NCBI GenBank assembly: GCA_031216445.1
Contig: CM062197.1
Coordinates: 25,108,501-25,172,500 of the forward strand
DNA length: 64,000 nt
Reading direction: 5' to 3'
Source: Lateolabrax maculatus
Lineage: Eukaryota; Chordata; Actinopteri; Acropomatiformes; Lateolabracidae
The position numbers were made by a program, and so were the translations under genes. Below are positions 1-9,050 of the stretch, piece after piece. The notes beneath the pieces were generated by a model. It was not told the DNA's origin, ran no database searches, and was given only the letters and a program-made list of their open reading frames with translations. Every line of letters starts with the position of its first letter. Within the stretch, counting starts at the first letter, position 1.

Positions 1-358
1 GGTCACCAGATGGTCAATCTCCCACCTGAAGGCTGACTCATCCCCACCAGAGATGAGCCAGATGAGGGTGGTGTCGTCTGCGAACTTCAGGAGCTTGACA
101 GACTGGTGACTGGAGGTGCAGCTGTTGGTGTACAGAGAGAAGAGTAGAGGGGAAAGAACACAGCCTTGAGGGGAACCGGTGTTGAGGGTCCTGGAGTCAG
201 AGACATGTTTCCCCAGCTTCACGTGCTGCCTCCTGTCGGACAGGAAGTCTGTGATCCACCTGCAAGTGGAGTCAGGCTCGCTCAGCTGGGAGAGCTTGTC
301 CTAGAGCAGAGCCGGGATGATGGTGTTGAAGGCAGAGCTGAAATCCACAAACAGGAAA
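1..358 (-). pseudogene. LINE-A reverse transcriptase fragment (3' part outside window)
   Basis: Read on the minus strand, this encodes the middle of a non-LTR retrotransposon reverse transcriptase. The same DNA recurs, highly similar, at 26150-26500 and 58000-58330, where the full context shows motif A (FVDFSSAFNT), motif B (GSPQGCVLSPLLF) and the catalytic FADD. Here FADD lies near 80-95 and the SPQG block near 165-180. Homology stops abruptly near 356-362, where the sequence jumps to a different LINE segment. The family is most likely L2/Rex1-like (CR1 group). It is a dead fragment, not a host gene. Confidence 0.85.
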
Positions 359-735
359 GGAATATTCCCGGTAACGTTGTGCGAAATCCGCTAACCTGAT
401 CTCCTTTGTCAGCGTGTTCCTGGCATGGTTGTACAGGATTCTGTCCCCACTTCTGTAGGCCTCCTCCTTGGCCTGACAAATTTTAGCAGTAAACCATAGT
501 TTGTTGTTGTATGTGCCTAGGTTTTTAGTCGGAAGATGCATGTCCTCATAAAAATGGATGTAAGATGTCACATAGTCAGTGAGCTTGTCCTGGTCTGCAG
601 CTGCAGCCTCAAAAACACTCCAATCAGTGCAGTCCTGTAATTCCAGCTGTGCTGTGTTGGTCAATCTCCTCACAATCTTGCCCACAGTCTTGGTGTAGAC
701 TATATATTGCAGTTGAGTTAGAACATTTTTCACAA
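359..735 (-). pseudogene. LINE endonuclease-RT linker fragment of a second subfamily
   Basis: The minus-strand frame over 272-733 is open for 153 codons. It carries the linker normally found between the AP-endonuclease and RT of L2-like LINEs: a CTDWSVF block, then KLWFTAKICQAKEEAYRSGD. The equivalent block in LINE-A (near 26990-27200) is CTDWDVF followed by KPWFTAKLRQL, so this half is clearly a different subfamily. It is joined out of order to the LINE-A RT piece at about 358, with the intervening RT N-terminus missing. The outer end is diffuse near 690-735. No function is expected. Confidence 0.65.
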
Positions 736-3123
736 AATGGCATCGAATTCTCTCATATATTTTACTTATATATGTTATATGTTATAAATAAAAAGCTTAA
801 AATATGTTTCCATTTTTAGCAGCAGTTAAGGATTTAAGTGTGGGTGCAGCTCTGCGGGGTTGGGCGTCCTAGCTACCTGTGAGGATCATACTGATGGGAC
901 AATGGGATATAATATTGAGGTTTGCTGAGTTGGTGGGTAAATCGACAAAAAAAGGCTTGTGTCAAAATGACATTTTCATGTGAGATATCAATTAAATCTC
1001 CATTTCATGATCATGAAGTAATCTGACAAAATAAACGATAAAAGTTAATGACAACAACTGTATGATAGCTGGGAAATTCACAGAGAAGGTACCAGTGACC
1101 ATCAGTGCCAATGAATCAACATTGCACTCTTTCTGTTCAGTGTGCTGTATATCTGCTGTGAAAATACAGAAGGTATAAGCTCTGAATAAAGTAAAATAAT
1201 TCCTTAAACCATTCCCTAGACTTTCCCTACAGGCAGCAGGTAATATTTTCAAGACCAACGAGAGATTATATGTGTGAATATAAATGGTAAAGCAGCACAT
1301 TGTGGAATTGTGTGGCTACATATAGTTTTCCTCGATATATTACCAGCTCTTATGGTCATTCACTGATCATTTAAAATCTGCAGTGAAGTGTAATGTACAG
1401 TCTCAATGTACTTTCAAGAGTTTCCAGTGCTGCCTACGTTTATCATTTTTCCAGACTGGACTTTAAAACACATCACATCATCCACTACTCTCTCTGCTTT
1501 GAAGTAAATTCATTTTTAATTTATGTAATAGTTTTACCGCTTTAATGAAGTCTTCACACAATCTACTCAAGAAATTATCCTGACATTTCTATGAAAAATG
1601 CTTAAGATAAAAATGCTGTAATTCTTAGCAGGTGACTTTATTTTGTAAGACTCTAGCCCTTGACAGCCGAAACAACAGTTGTTTGTTTTGCCTTTGCACT
1701 TTGTGAATGGAGGCACCTGTAGATTTGACTGTGTGGTTGTAGATACACTGATCATTACTAAGAACTGATTAATGCTTGGACAAAGGTTTTGACTTTAGCT
1801 AATCCATATTTTTGTGTATAAGCAACTGCTCAAATGTATAATATGAACCCACAGGGAATTATCACCAACTATGCAGTTCTCTGCTCTATGGAGGTCTTCA
1901 GCCTATTTATTTTCAAGGGTTTTGCAGCCTGCTTGCCTCCAAAGGGAAAATCAAAATTAAAATTAAAAAAATAGAAAAATGAACTTTTACATTTCAAGCA
2001 GTCTGAACACTGAACTATTATCATATTAGTCAACAGGAATCTGCAGTCCCATGTACCAAGTGAACCTGCTGAACATATCTGTTTTTTTTGGTTGACATCA
2101 CTGGCAGTTGGAAGTCTATGTTGTATAACAGCCACTTCAGGCCAATGCAACACACAGTGGTTCCAAAGAGGCATGGCAAACTTCCCACCATGAACCATAA
2201 GCCTCTGAGCACATTTTGTGAATTAGACTCCTCTACTTATGCTGAAGCTGGCATCACCAGGAAACTTCCAGTTCTGCTGGAAGCAGTCTTGGCTGAGTTT
2301 CCAAACATGCACTGTGCTACAAGCTCCTACTCCACACCCTTGCTAACAGGATTTTGCACCTTGTCATACTTGCATTTTTCCCACTTCTTCATCTCATACC
2401 AACCCTGAGACACAAATCAAGTTGTAAATTATTCTACAGAAGACAGATGACTTCATAAAATTAATTGTTGGCCCCTCACTGAGGCTGAATACACAGAGGT
2501 TAATGCATTGTGAGGCGCTCCTTAGCACTGAAATGCAGGGACTTTATATTGCTGCTGAATGCTGATATTTAGACAAATTGCTATTCAGATTCCATTAAGA
2601 TTATATTCACTCACCACTCACTGCATCAAGTATTCACATTGCATTCGAAACACATGAAGCATAATTGGGTTTGCAATTTTAATTGTTTTCCTTTGGTTTT
2701 CACAGAGAGGGAGATATAGCAGAACAAGGTTGTACATAAAAGGTTGTGTGAAAAGCAAAACACGTCCTTATTTATAATGAACTGAATTTCAAAAGAAGCA
2801 TACAGAAGCTATTCAACTTGCAGATAAAACAAACCATTTATCAACACAAACAAACCCCATATGTTACTGACAGCTAATTAATAAAGGTGTATGCAAGCCT
2901 TCTCATCATGTGTCTTTATGATATTTACTGTGATGACAATGATGACTAACCAAAATCATATTTAAAAATCCCAAGGGCCAGAGCATTTAACCAGAGCACT
3001 TTGACAGAATATCTGTTTCAGAGTGGAATACTAGTGCTACAATCAGTTTTGCCTGTTAAGAACTAGGAACCTAGATCAAGAGCTAAAGAAACTAAATGAC
3101 GATTTGTGGTTGATGTTGTAGTG
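736..3123. other. no gene seen; AT-rich unique-looking sequence
   Basis: I find no recognisable coding sequence, terminal repeat or structural RNA here. The open frames at 992-1300 (minus), 1869-2198 (minus) and 2088-2408 (plus) are short, unlike any family I know, and overlap each other on opposite strands, as expected by chance. Confidence 0.6.
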
Positions 3124-3128
3124 AGATA

Positions 3129-3344
3129 TGTGAAGGAAATCTTAGAGCTGGTTCATTCTAACAAGAAGTTTCAGGAGACCTGGATGATACGCAGGAATAT
3201 ATTTATTGAAGCTTGATCGAGGAGAAAAGGGAAACACCACATGTGAATCACAGCATACTGCTACCCAAATCTGAAGATGGTGTCATGAAGCTCAGTATTT
3301 AACCTTATACCTTATGCTATATCCAATTAGGGTTATTCCTAACT
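3129..3344 (-). repeat. left part of a solo retroviral LTR (split by later insertions)
   Basis: This starts with TGTGAAGGAAATC and is preceded by AGATA (3124-3128). It matches the LTRs of the endogenous retrovirus at 32458-32975 and 42063-42501 through the (A)ATAAA-containing segment and the AACCTTATA region, up to TTATTCCTAACTCA. The other half resumes at 8494 and ends in CCTTCACA followed by the same AGATA. There is no internal retroviral sequence, so this was a solo LTR formed by LTR-LTR recombination and then broken by a LINE insertion. The minus orientation follows from the full-length copy. Confidence 0.88.
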
Positions 3345-3965
3345 CAAGTCAAGTCAAGTCAAGTCAATTTTATTTGTATAGCGCCAAATCATAACAAAAG
3401 TTATCTCAAGATGCTTTTCACATAAAGGTCTAGACCATACTCTTTAAAATATTATTTACAGAGACCCAACAGTTCCCATCATGAGCAAGCACTTGGCGAC
3501 AGTGGCAAGGAAAAACTCCCATTTTAACAGGTAGAAACCTCGAGCAGAACCAGGCTCTGGGTGGGCGGCCATCTGCATCGACCAAGTTGGGTTGAAAGGG
3601 GAGGAGAGAGGGGGAGAGGGGAGACAGAGCAGAAGGACAGACAACAAATTAGACTAATAATAATAACAACTGCAGCAGTGAGTGTGGAACAGGAACATGA
3701 GGGCAGTAGACGGCCGGCAATCACAGATCCAGAATCTACAGCTCCAGAGGCTGAAATACCTGTAGAAAGTGAGAAGGTGAAAAGCACAGAAAGCACAGGA
3801 ACTATCGGGAAGAAGTGGAGTTAGTAACATGTATTAGTGGGATAGGAATGCTAGATAGAGAGGGAGAGGAAAAGAGAGAAGCTCAGTGCATCATGGGAAA
3901 TCCCCCGGCAGCCTATAACAGCATAACTAAGGGGATGGTTCAGGACTCACCTGAGCCAGCCCTAA

Positions 3966-6294
3966 CTAAGCTTTATCAAAAAGGAATGTTTTTAGCATAC
4001 TCTTTAACGAAAAGATGGTGTCTGCCTCCCGAACCCAAATTGGGAGCTCGTTCCACAGAAGAGGAGCTTGATAACTAAAGGCTCTGGCTCCCATTCTACT
4101 TTTAGAGACTTTAGGTACCACAAGTAACCCTGCATTCTGTGAGCGTAGTGCTCTAGTGGGGTAATGCGGTACTATCAGCTCTTTAAGATATGATGGTGCC
4201 TGACCAATAAGAGCTTTGTAAGTGAGGAGGAGGATTTTACATTCCATTCTTTTTTTAGATTTTAGATTTTACAGGGAGCCAGTGCAGAGAAGCTAATATT
4301 GGAGAAATATGTTCTCTTTTGCTAGTTCCTGTCAGTACACGTGCAGCAGCATTCTGGGTCAGCTGGAGAGTCTTTCGATACTTATCGTGGCAGCCCGATA
4401 TTAAGGAATTACAATAATCCAACCTACAAGTAACAAATGCATGGACTAGTTTTTCTGCATCTTTTTGAGACAGGATATGCCTGATTTTTATAATGTTATG
4501 TAAATCTAACAGAACAAGAACAGAGACAAATCGTTTGTCTGACGCAATCAAAAGGTCATTTGTCACTTTCACCAGTGCTGTCTCTGTGCTATGATGCTCC
4601 CTAAATCTTGAACTGAAAATCCTCCAATAAACTATTGCTGTTTAGAAAGTCACATAACTGATTAACGACCGCTTTGTCAAGGATTTTGGAGAGAAAGGGA
4701 AGGTTAAATATAGGTCTATAATTGGCTAAAACCCCTGGATCAAGCATAGGCTTTTTAAGAAGAAGTTTTAATTACAGCTACTTTGAAGGACTGTGGTACA
4801 TAGCCTGTTAATAAAGACAGATTAGTCATGTCTAGTAAATAAATGCTAACTAAGGGTAGAACTTCTTCAAGCAGCCTAGTTGGGATGGGGTCTAAGAGGC
4901 AGGTTGTTGGTTTAGACAAAGAAATCATTGAAGTTAGTTGGTGAAGGTCAATTGGAGAAAAATCTAAATATATATCTGGTTCTAAAGCTGCTTCTGAGGT
5001 TCCTGTACTTGAAGATATATCTGAACTGGCTGAGAACACACAATGATGAATTTTTTCTCTAATAGTTAGAATTTTATCATCAAAGAAGCTCATGAAGTTA
5101 TTACTACTGAGTGCTCTGGGAATACATGGCTTAACAGAGCTCTGACTCTGTGTCAGCCTGGCTACAGTGGTGAAAAGAAACCTGGGATTGTTCTTATGTT
5201 CCTCTATTAGTGAGGAGTAGTAGGCTCCTCTGGCATCACGGAGGGCCTTCTTGTATATTCTAAGACTATCTTGCCAAACTAAATGAGATTCCTCCAGTTT
5301 GGTGGAATGCCATTTCCTTTCTAATTTTCATGATGTTTCTTTTAATTTGCGGGTTAAGGAGTTATACCATGGAGCTAAGCTCTTTAGTTTTATTATATTC
5401 TCTTTGATAGGGGCAATAGAATCAAGAGTCGTTCGCAGCGAGCCTGCAGCACTGTCAACCAGATGATCAATTTGGGAGGGACTAAAGTTAGCATAAGAGT
5501 CCTCCGTTATATTGACACATGGCATTGAATTAAATGCCTTCTTTAAATTTAGCTACAGTACTATCAGACAGGCATCTACTGAAGGAATGTTTGCCTAATG
5601 GCCTGTAGTACAGTAATATAAATTCAAAAGTTATTAAATAATGGTGTCTTATTTTGGTCTCTTATTTGGTTGTGGGAAGACTATTAAATCTGACAGAAAC
5701 CAATCGAATATAATAGTGAGATAAACGCAGAACTAAGGCTATCATTATCGACATCCACGTGAATGTTAAAATCACCTACAGTAATGACTTTATCTGTTTT
5801 GATGACTAAACTTGTTAAAAACTCTTTGTCTACACTATGACAAATAGAATTGGCGTTTGAGTTTGAGTTTTCCACGTTGGGTGTGAAAGACTAAGAACAA
5901 GATTTTCTAATGAGTTAAAACTAAGTTTAGGTTTAGGGTTGATTAATAAGCTAGAGTCGAAGATGGCTGCAACTCCACCTCCTCGGCCAGTGCCTCGAGG
6001 AATGTGAGTCTTAATATGACTAGGAGGAGTGGACTCATTCAGGCGAACATATTCTTCCTGACACAGCCAAGTTTCAGTTAGACAAAATATATCCATATGA
6101 TAGTCAGACATTAAATCATTGACTAACACAGCTTTAGATGACAGAGATCTAATGTTTAAGAGTCCATATTTAATTATCTTATTTGGTTGTACCACTACAC
6201 TGGTAGTTTTAATTTTTATTAAGTTTTTATGAGTAACTCCTCTTCTGTTTGAATTTGAATTAATTAATTGAAGTGGTCGGTGGACAGACACAGT
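3966..6294 (-). pseudogene. LINE-B ORF2: endonuclease plus reverse transcriptase remnants
   Basis: Pieces are read 5' to 3' on the minus strand. The AP-endonuclease N-terminus is in the open frame 5830-6291 (LTETWL near 6065-6080; a GRGGGVA turn). The catalytic GDFNIHVD is at about 5753-5776. The linker is at 5328-5525, the early RT domain (LLDPIPTRLL) at 4755-5093, and the RT thumb and C-terminal region (LDYCNSLISG; SYQAPLLWNELP) at 3966-4572. Together these would copy the element's RNA at a nicked target site. The segment holding the catalytic FADD is degraded or deleted between about 4580 and 4750, and the frames are separated by stops. The first codons lie beyond the LTR insertion at 8269-8311. 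Confidence 0.85.
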
Positions 6295-6346
6295 CTGTAT
6301 GGGACGGCTCGCTGGAGCTGCACTAGGTTGGTCCGCACCGACTACA

Positions 6347-6743
6347 TGTCACGGCACGGTAGCCGTTTGGCAAATACAGGACCCAGGTGCAGAGAGGAGA
6401 GGAGACCTGCAGGTATGCTGACTGGAGTTTTATTTGCATGAGATGAGGTGCAGAGTCCAGAGCAGGCAGGTAACAAACAACCAAACAAACAAAAGGATCT
6501 GACCCTGACCATCGAAATGAACTAGTCTATATACTCAGCTAATAGCTGAGTACAGACAGGTGAACGGAGTGAAGCTGACGAGGAGGGAGTGGCTGAGAGG
6601 AGAGTGGAGACAGGTGTGTAGATGGGTGGGGCAATCAGGTGATGGGGAAGGAAGGAAAGTCCGAGGGCATCTGGTGGAAGGTAAGGGAATGGCAGGTGAG
6701 GGGAACCGAGCCAGAGTCCAGAAGTGTCAGACAGATCATGACA
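6347..6743 (-). repeat. 3' LTR of the Tf1/sushi-type element
   Basis: 397 bp, TGTCA...TGACA. On the minus strand it holds TATATA (6533-6528), the predicted R start GGTCAGATCCTT (6504-6493) and AATAAA in the antisense of TTTTATTTGC near 6430-6436. The PPT lies immediately inside at 6744-6758. Confidence 0.92.
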
Positions 6744-6758
6744 GAACCCCCCCTTTAA
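6744..6758 (-). other. polypurine tract (plus-strand primer site)
   Basis: On the minus strand this reads as AAAGGGGGGG plus TTC immediately before the LTR, the standard position for priming second-strand synthesis. The run of seven G matches the PPT of the larger retrovirus at 32976-32990 in form and position. Confidence 0.85.
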
Positions 6759-6781
6759 GGAACGGATTCCAGACGTTCCAT

Positions 6782-7855
6782 TCAGCCGGGTGGGTGGACA
6801 GGAGCCTCAGGCGGACGGCCTGAGTCCGGGGGTCCGGGGAGCGCTGCAGGCCAACCAGGAGGGCGGACAGGAGCCTCAGGCGGACGGCCTGAGTCCGGGG
6901 GTCCGGGGAGCGCTGCAGGCCAACCAGGAGGCCGACGAAGACTGAGGACCCCCTCAGGAGGCCGACCAGGAGGCCGACCAGGAGGCCGACCAGGAGGCCG
7001 ACCAGGACTGAGGACCCCCTCAGGAGGCCGACCAGGAGGCCGACCAGGAGGCCGACCAGGAGGCCGACCAAGACTGAGGACCCCCTCAGGAGGCCGACCA
7101 GGAGGCCGACCAGGAGGCCGACCAGGACTAAGGGGCTCAGGGAAGTCAGCCGCTGGGGGCTCTGGGTACTCAAGGGGCTCGGGGAAGTCAGCCGCTGGGG
7201 GCTCTGGGTACTCAAGGGGCTCGGGGAAGTCAGCCGCTGGGGGCTCTGGGTACTCAAGGGGCTCGGGGAAGTCAGCCGCTGGGGGCTCTGGGTACTCAAG
7301 GGGCTCGGGGAAGTCAGCCGCTGGGGGCTCTGGGTACTCAAGGGGCTCGGGGAAGTCAGCCGCTGGGGGCTCTGGGAATTTGGCCGAACGACCTCTGGGT
7401 TTCCCTCCCCGAAGCCTGCGAGTCTGGTGGCTTCGAGGACCTCCGAAGGCCAGACGGGTACCCCAAAATGGGTTAGGGGCTGAAACCGGCTCAGGACCGG
7501 TGGGCTGCAAACCGAGAAACCCGAGCCTAATGGACTGGGGGGCCGACAGAGACGCAGACTGGGGAGCAGGCACGGGAACAGACCAGGGTGCAGGCTGAAA
7601 GGTGGACCGGGACCTGGACGGAGAAGCCGACCGAGGCACGGGCCGGCAACCCGGGGTCCCCAGAAAGCTCTTTATGCAGCCTGGCAGAAAATCCCTCAGC
7701 CATGGCTTCTGGGAGACCTCCCAGCGTGCTAACCGTAGGGCTTCCTCTGCATATGCTCTGTCAGGAACTCCCTTACTCTCACCAACGATACAGATGAGTC
7801 TGTAAGTCAGCTCCTGCAGATCCTCTTCAAAAGAGTACTCCACCGCTGGGTCCAT
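6782..7855 (-). CDS. intact 357-aa proline-rich ORF of the LTR element
   Basis: The ORF starts 16 bases inside the 5' LTR with MDPAVEYSF and ends TGA at 6784-6782. Residues 1-60 look like a folded, mildly acidic helical segment (LTYRLICIVGES; RAYAEEALRLARWEV). About residues 70-150 are Ser/Pro/Arg-rich. A basic KPRGRSAK stretch resembles an AT-hook core. The C-terminal 190 residues are three blocks of tandem repeats: six copies of a 14-residue PEPPAADFPEPL unit, about three 22-residue (GRPP)4-EGVLSP units, then two 23-residue RPPGWPAALPG units. All periods are multiples of three, so the frame survives. Position and the MDP start suggest a gag-like product, but I see no zinc knuckle, protease or RT motif. 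Its function is unknown. Intactness fits the young age of the insertion. Confidence 0.7.
   Translation of the reverse strand: MDPAVEYSFEEDLQELTYRLICIVGESKGVPDRAYAEEALRLARWEVSQKPWLRDFLPGCIKSFLGTPGCRPVPRSASPSRSRSTFQPAPWSVPVPAPQSASLSAPQSIRLGFLGLQPTGPEPVSAPNPFWGTRLAFGGPRSHQTRRLRGGKPRGRSAKFPEPPAADFPEPLEYPEPPAADFPEPLEYPEPPAADFPEPLEYPEPPAADFPEPLEYPEPPAADFPEPLEYPEPPAADFPEPLSPGRPPGRPPGRPPEGVLSLGRPPGRPPGRPPGRPPEGVLSPGRPPGRPPGRPPGRPPEGVLSLRRPPGWPAALPGPPDSGRPPEAPVRPPGWPAALPGPPDSGRPPEAPVHPPG
6790..6927. repeat. 69-bp minisatellite, 2 units
   Basis: Two near-identical 69-bp units (anchors at 6796 and 6865) encode the last repeats of the 357-aa ORF, in frame, 23 residues each. Confidence 0.85.
6936..7130. 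repeat. 66-bp higher-order minisatellite built from 12-bp GRPP units
   Basis: The GAGGACCCC anchor recurs at 6944, 7010 and 7076 (66-bp spacing). Each unit contains runs of a 12-bp sub-repeat, GGAGGCCGACCA. The array is in frame with the ORF (22 residues per unit). Confidence 0.88.
7131..7379. repeat. 42-bp minisatellite, 6 units
   Basis: The anchor GGAAGTCAGC recurs at 7141, 7183, 7225, 7267, 7309 and 7351, exactly 42 bp apart and nearly identical. It is in frame (14 residues per unit). Confidence 0.92.
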
Positions 7856-7858
7856 CCT

Positions 7859-7871
7859 GGTCAGATCCTTC
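7859..7871 (-). other. self-priming primer-binding site
   Basis: The minus strand immediately after the 5' LTR reads GAAGGATCTGACC. Twelve of these bases are the exact complement of GGTCAGATCCTT inside the LTR, which starts 29 nt downstream of the TATA box, the expected 5' end of the RNA. This is the Tf1/sushi arrangement, in which the transcript's own 5' end, not a tRNA, primes reverse transcription. No TGG start typical of tRNA-primed elements is present. Confidence 0.75.
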
Positions 7872-8268
7872 TGTCACGGCACGGTAGCCGTTTGGCAAAT
7901 ACAGGACCCAGGTGCAGAGAGGAGAGGAGACCGGCAGGTATGCTGACTGGAGTTTTATTTGCATGAGATGAGGTGCAGAGTCCAGAGCAGGCAGGTAACA
8001 AACAACCAAACAAACAAAAGGATCTGACCCTGACCATCGAAATGAACTAGTCTATATACTCAGCTAATAGCTGAGTACAGACAGGTGAACGGAGTGAAGC
8101 TGACGAGGAGGGAGTGGCTGAGAGGAGAGTGGAGACAGGTGTGTAGATGGGTGGGGCAATCAGGTGATGGGGAAGGAAGGAAAGTCCGAGGGCATCTGGT
8201 GGAAGGTAAGGGAATGGCAGGTGAGGGGAACCGAGCCAGAGTCCAGAAGTGTCAGACAGATCATGACA
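7872..8268 (-). repeat. 5' LTR of the Tf1/sushi-type element
   Basis: 397 bp, one base different from the other LTR. The element's transcript should start here. It is flanked outside by CTACA (8269-8273). Confidence 0.92.
8029..8058 (-). promoter_or_regulatory. predicted LTR promoter: TATA box and transcript start
   Basis: TATATA at 8058-8053 is followed at the usual distance by GGTCAGATCC beginning at 8029, the sequence complementary to the primer site. The combination fixes the likely R boundary. The start site is inferred from spacing only. Confidence 0.6.
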
Positions 8269-8396
8269 CTACAGGGGGCTGGCTAGCTACAACGAAAGGC
8301 TGGGTATCCATGGTGTGGAGCCTTGGCAACGCTGGCAACCGGAAATTATATGATACGCTTACGGCAGCACGTCAGCATGTCCTGGAGGAACTCATC

Positions 8397-8493
8397 CTTG
8401 CAATACTTGTCTTTACTTGTTACGCACCAATACACTATGGAAAATTCCTTGTATGTGAAAACCTACAGGGCAATAAACCCGATTCTGATTCTG
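8397..8493 (+). mobile_element. LINE-A 3' tail fragment
   Basis: This runs from TTGCAATACTTGTC to GATTCTGATTCTGAT and matches the last 95 bp of the LINE-A copies ending at 29363 and 59339. It is strongly 5'-truncated. It abuts the 5' end of LINE-B (opposite strand) on one side and the broken solo LTR on the other. Confidence 0.85.
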
Positions 8494-8731
8494 ATGTGTG
8501 ATGACTCTATTGGATATCGGATCCAAACAAGGAAAGACGTCAACCATTGCTGTCCTAGCAACAGCATAGCCTCTCTACAGTATCTCTTATCCAGCGTCAA
8601 CAACCAGGCGCCAGCCTGTTGTGTCTAAACCAGAATACAGAAGATATCTTGCAGACCTTGGTCTACCAGAGGCCAGAGCCTTTAACCTACAAGAGGGAAG
8701 TTTATCATACAAAAAGGAAAATTCCTTCACA
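8494..8731 (-). repeat. right part of the split solo retroviral LTR
   Basis: This begins ATGTGTGATGACTC and ends CCTTCACA, followed by AGATA (8732-8736), which matches the AGATA before 3129. It contains the block GTCAACCATTGCTGTCC shared with the 32.5-kb LTR but lacks about 95 bp (the segment beginning AACTCGGCC) present in the other LTRs. Confidence 0.88.
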
Positions 8732-8736
8732 AGATA

Positions 8737-9050
8737 GAATAGAAGATGATAATGATATGATGTTAAATAGTTTTATATCTGTCACAGAAGAACTGATCAA
8801 CTTCTCCCAAAACCTCTCTTTCACATGGACCACAGGGTCGTCACACAGGCCCTGCAGAAACTCAAGGAGGACGCTAATGAGAAAGAAACATGACAGTTTC
8901 CCAATTTATAATCTGTGTAGGACTTACAGAGGATGAACAACTGAATGTTGAGCACTAATAGGTGAAAACTTAAGGTTACAACTCACTTTCCCTAACCGTG
9001 CCTAGTGCCACCTAGCACCACACTTTTCAAAGAAAATCTCTCTCTGGTTT
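8737..9050 (+). repeat. diverged repeat, shared with 16391-16690
   Basis: Starting right after the solo LTR's target duplication, this sequence shares ordered blocks with 16391-16690: TAGAAGATGA.AATGATATGAT, a TATATCTG.CAC block and a GTGCCACCT.....ACTTTTCA block. The class of element is unknown. It may be an old duplication of the solo LTR's target region. Confidence 0.4.

Larger units (their letters stand above)
6347..8268 (-). mobile_element. young, non-autonomous Tf1/sushi-type LTR retrotransposon
   Basis: Two 397-bp direct repeats (6347-6743 and 7872-8268) begin TGTCA and end TGACA. By eye they differ only at 6408 (T) versus 7933 (G). A perfect 5-bp target duplication CTACA flanks the element (6342-6346 and 8269-8273). 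The internal 1128 bp hold a polypurine tract beside the left LTR and a self-complementary primer site beside the right LTR, so transcription runs on the minus strand. There is one ORF and no protease, RT or integrase, so the element must be mobilised in trans. Near-identical LTRs mean a recent insertion. A related solo LTR is at 55972-56522. Confidence 0.92.
3345..8396 (-). mobile_element. LINE-B non-LTR retrotransposon, near full length, interrupted by an LTR element
   Basis: An L2/Rex1-like (CR1-group) LINE on the minus strand. Its 3' end is the (AAGTC)n tail at 3345-3366 followed by a 3' UTR of about 600 bp. The coding region runs from about 3966 back to an ATG at 8309-8311. The frame from that ATG is open across the junction with 6346 once the LTR element at 6347-8268 and one CTACA copy are set aside, so the insertion hit the start of the ORF. 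Total length without the insertion is about 3.1 kb. Many stops and frameshifts show that it is inactive. Other copies are at 10350-11110, 54230-55920 and 56862-60290. Confidence 0.85.

Noticed and set aside
6736..7341. 201-codon open frame rich in Ser, Thr and Leu repeats
   Set aside because: Shadow frame of the in-frame minisatellites; the 357-codon frame has the LTR-proximal start and a non-repetitive N-terminus.
7131..7379. Regular 42-bp repeats resembling an array
   Set aside because: Units are contiguous with no spacers and lie in a coding frame of a transposon, so this is a minisatellite, not a CRISPR.
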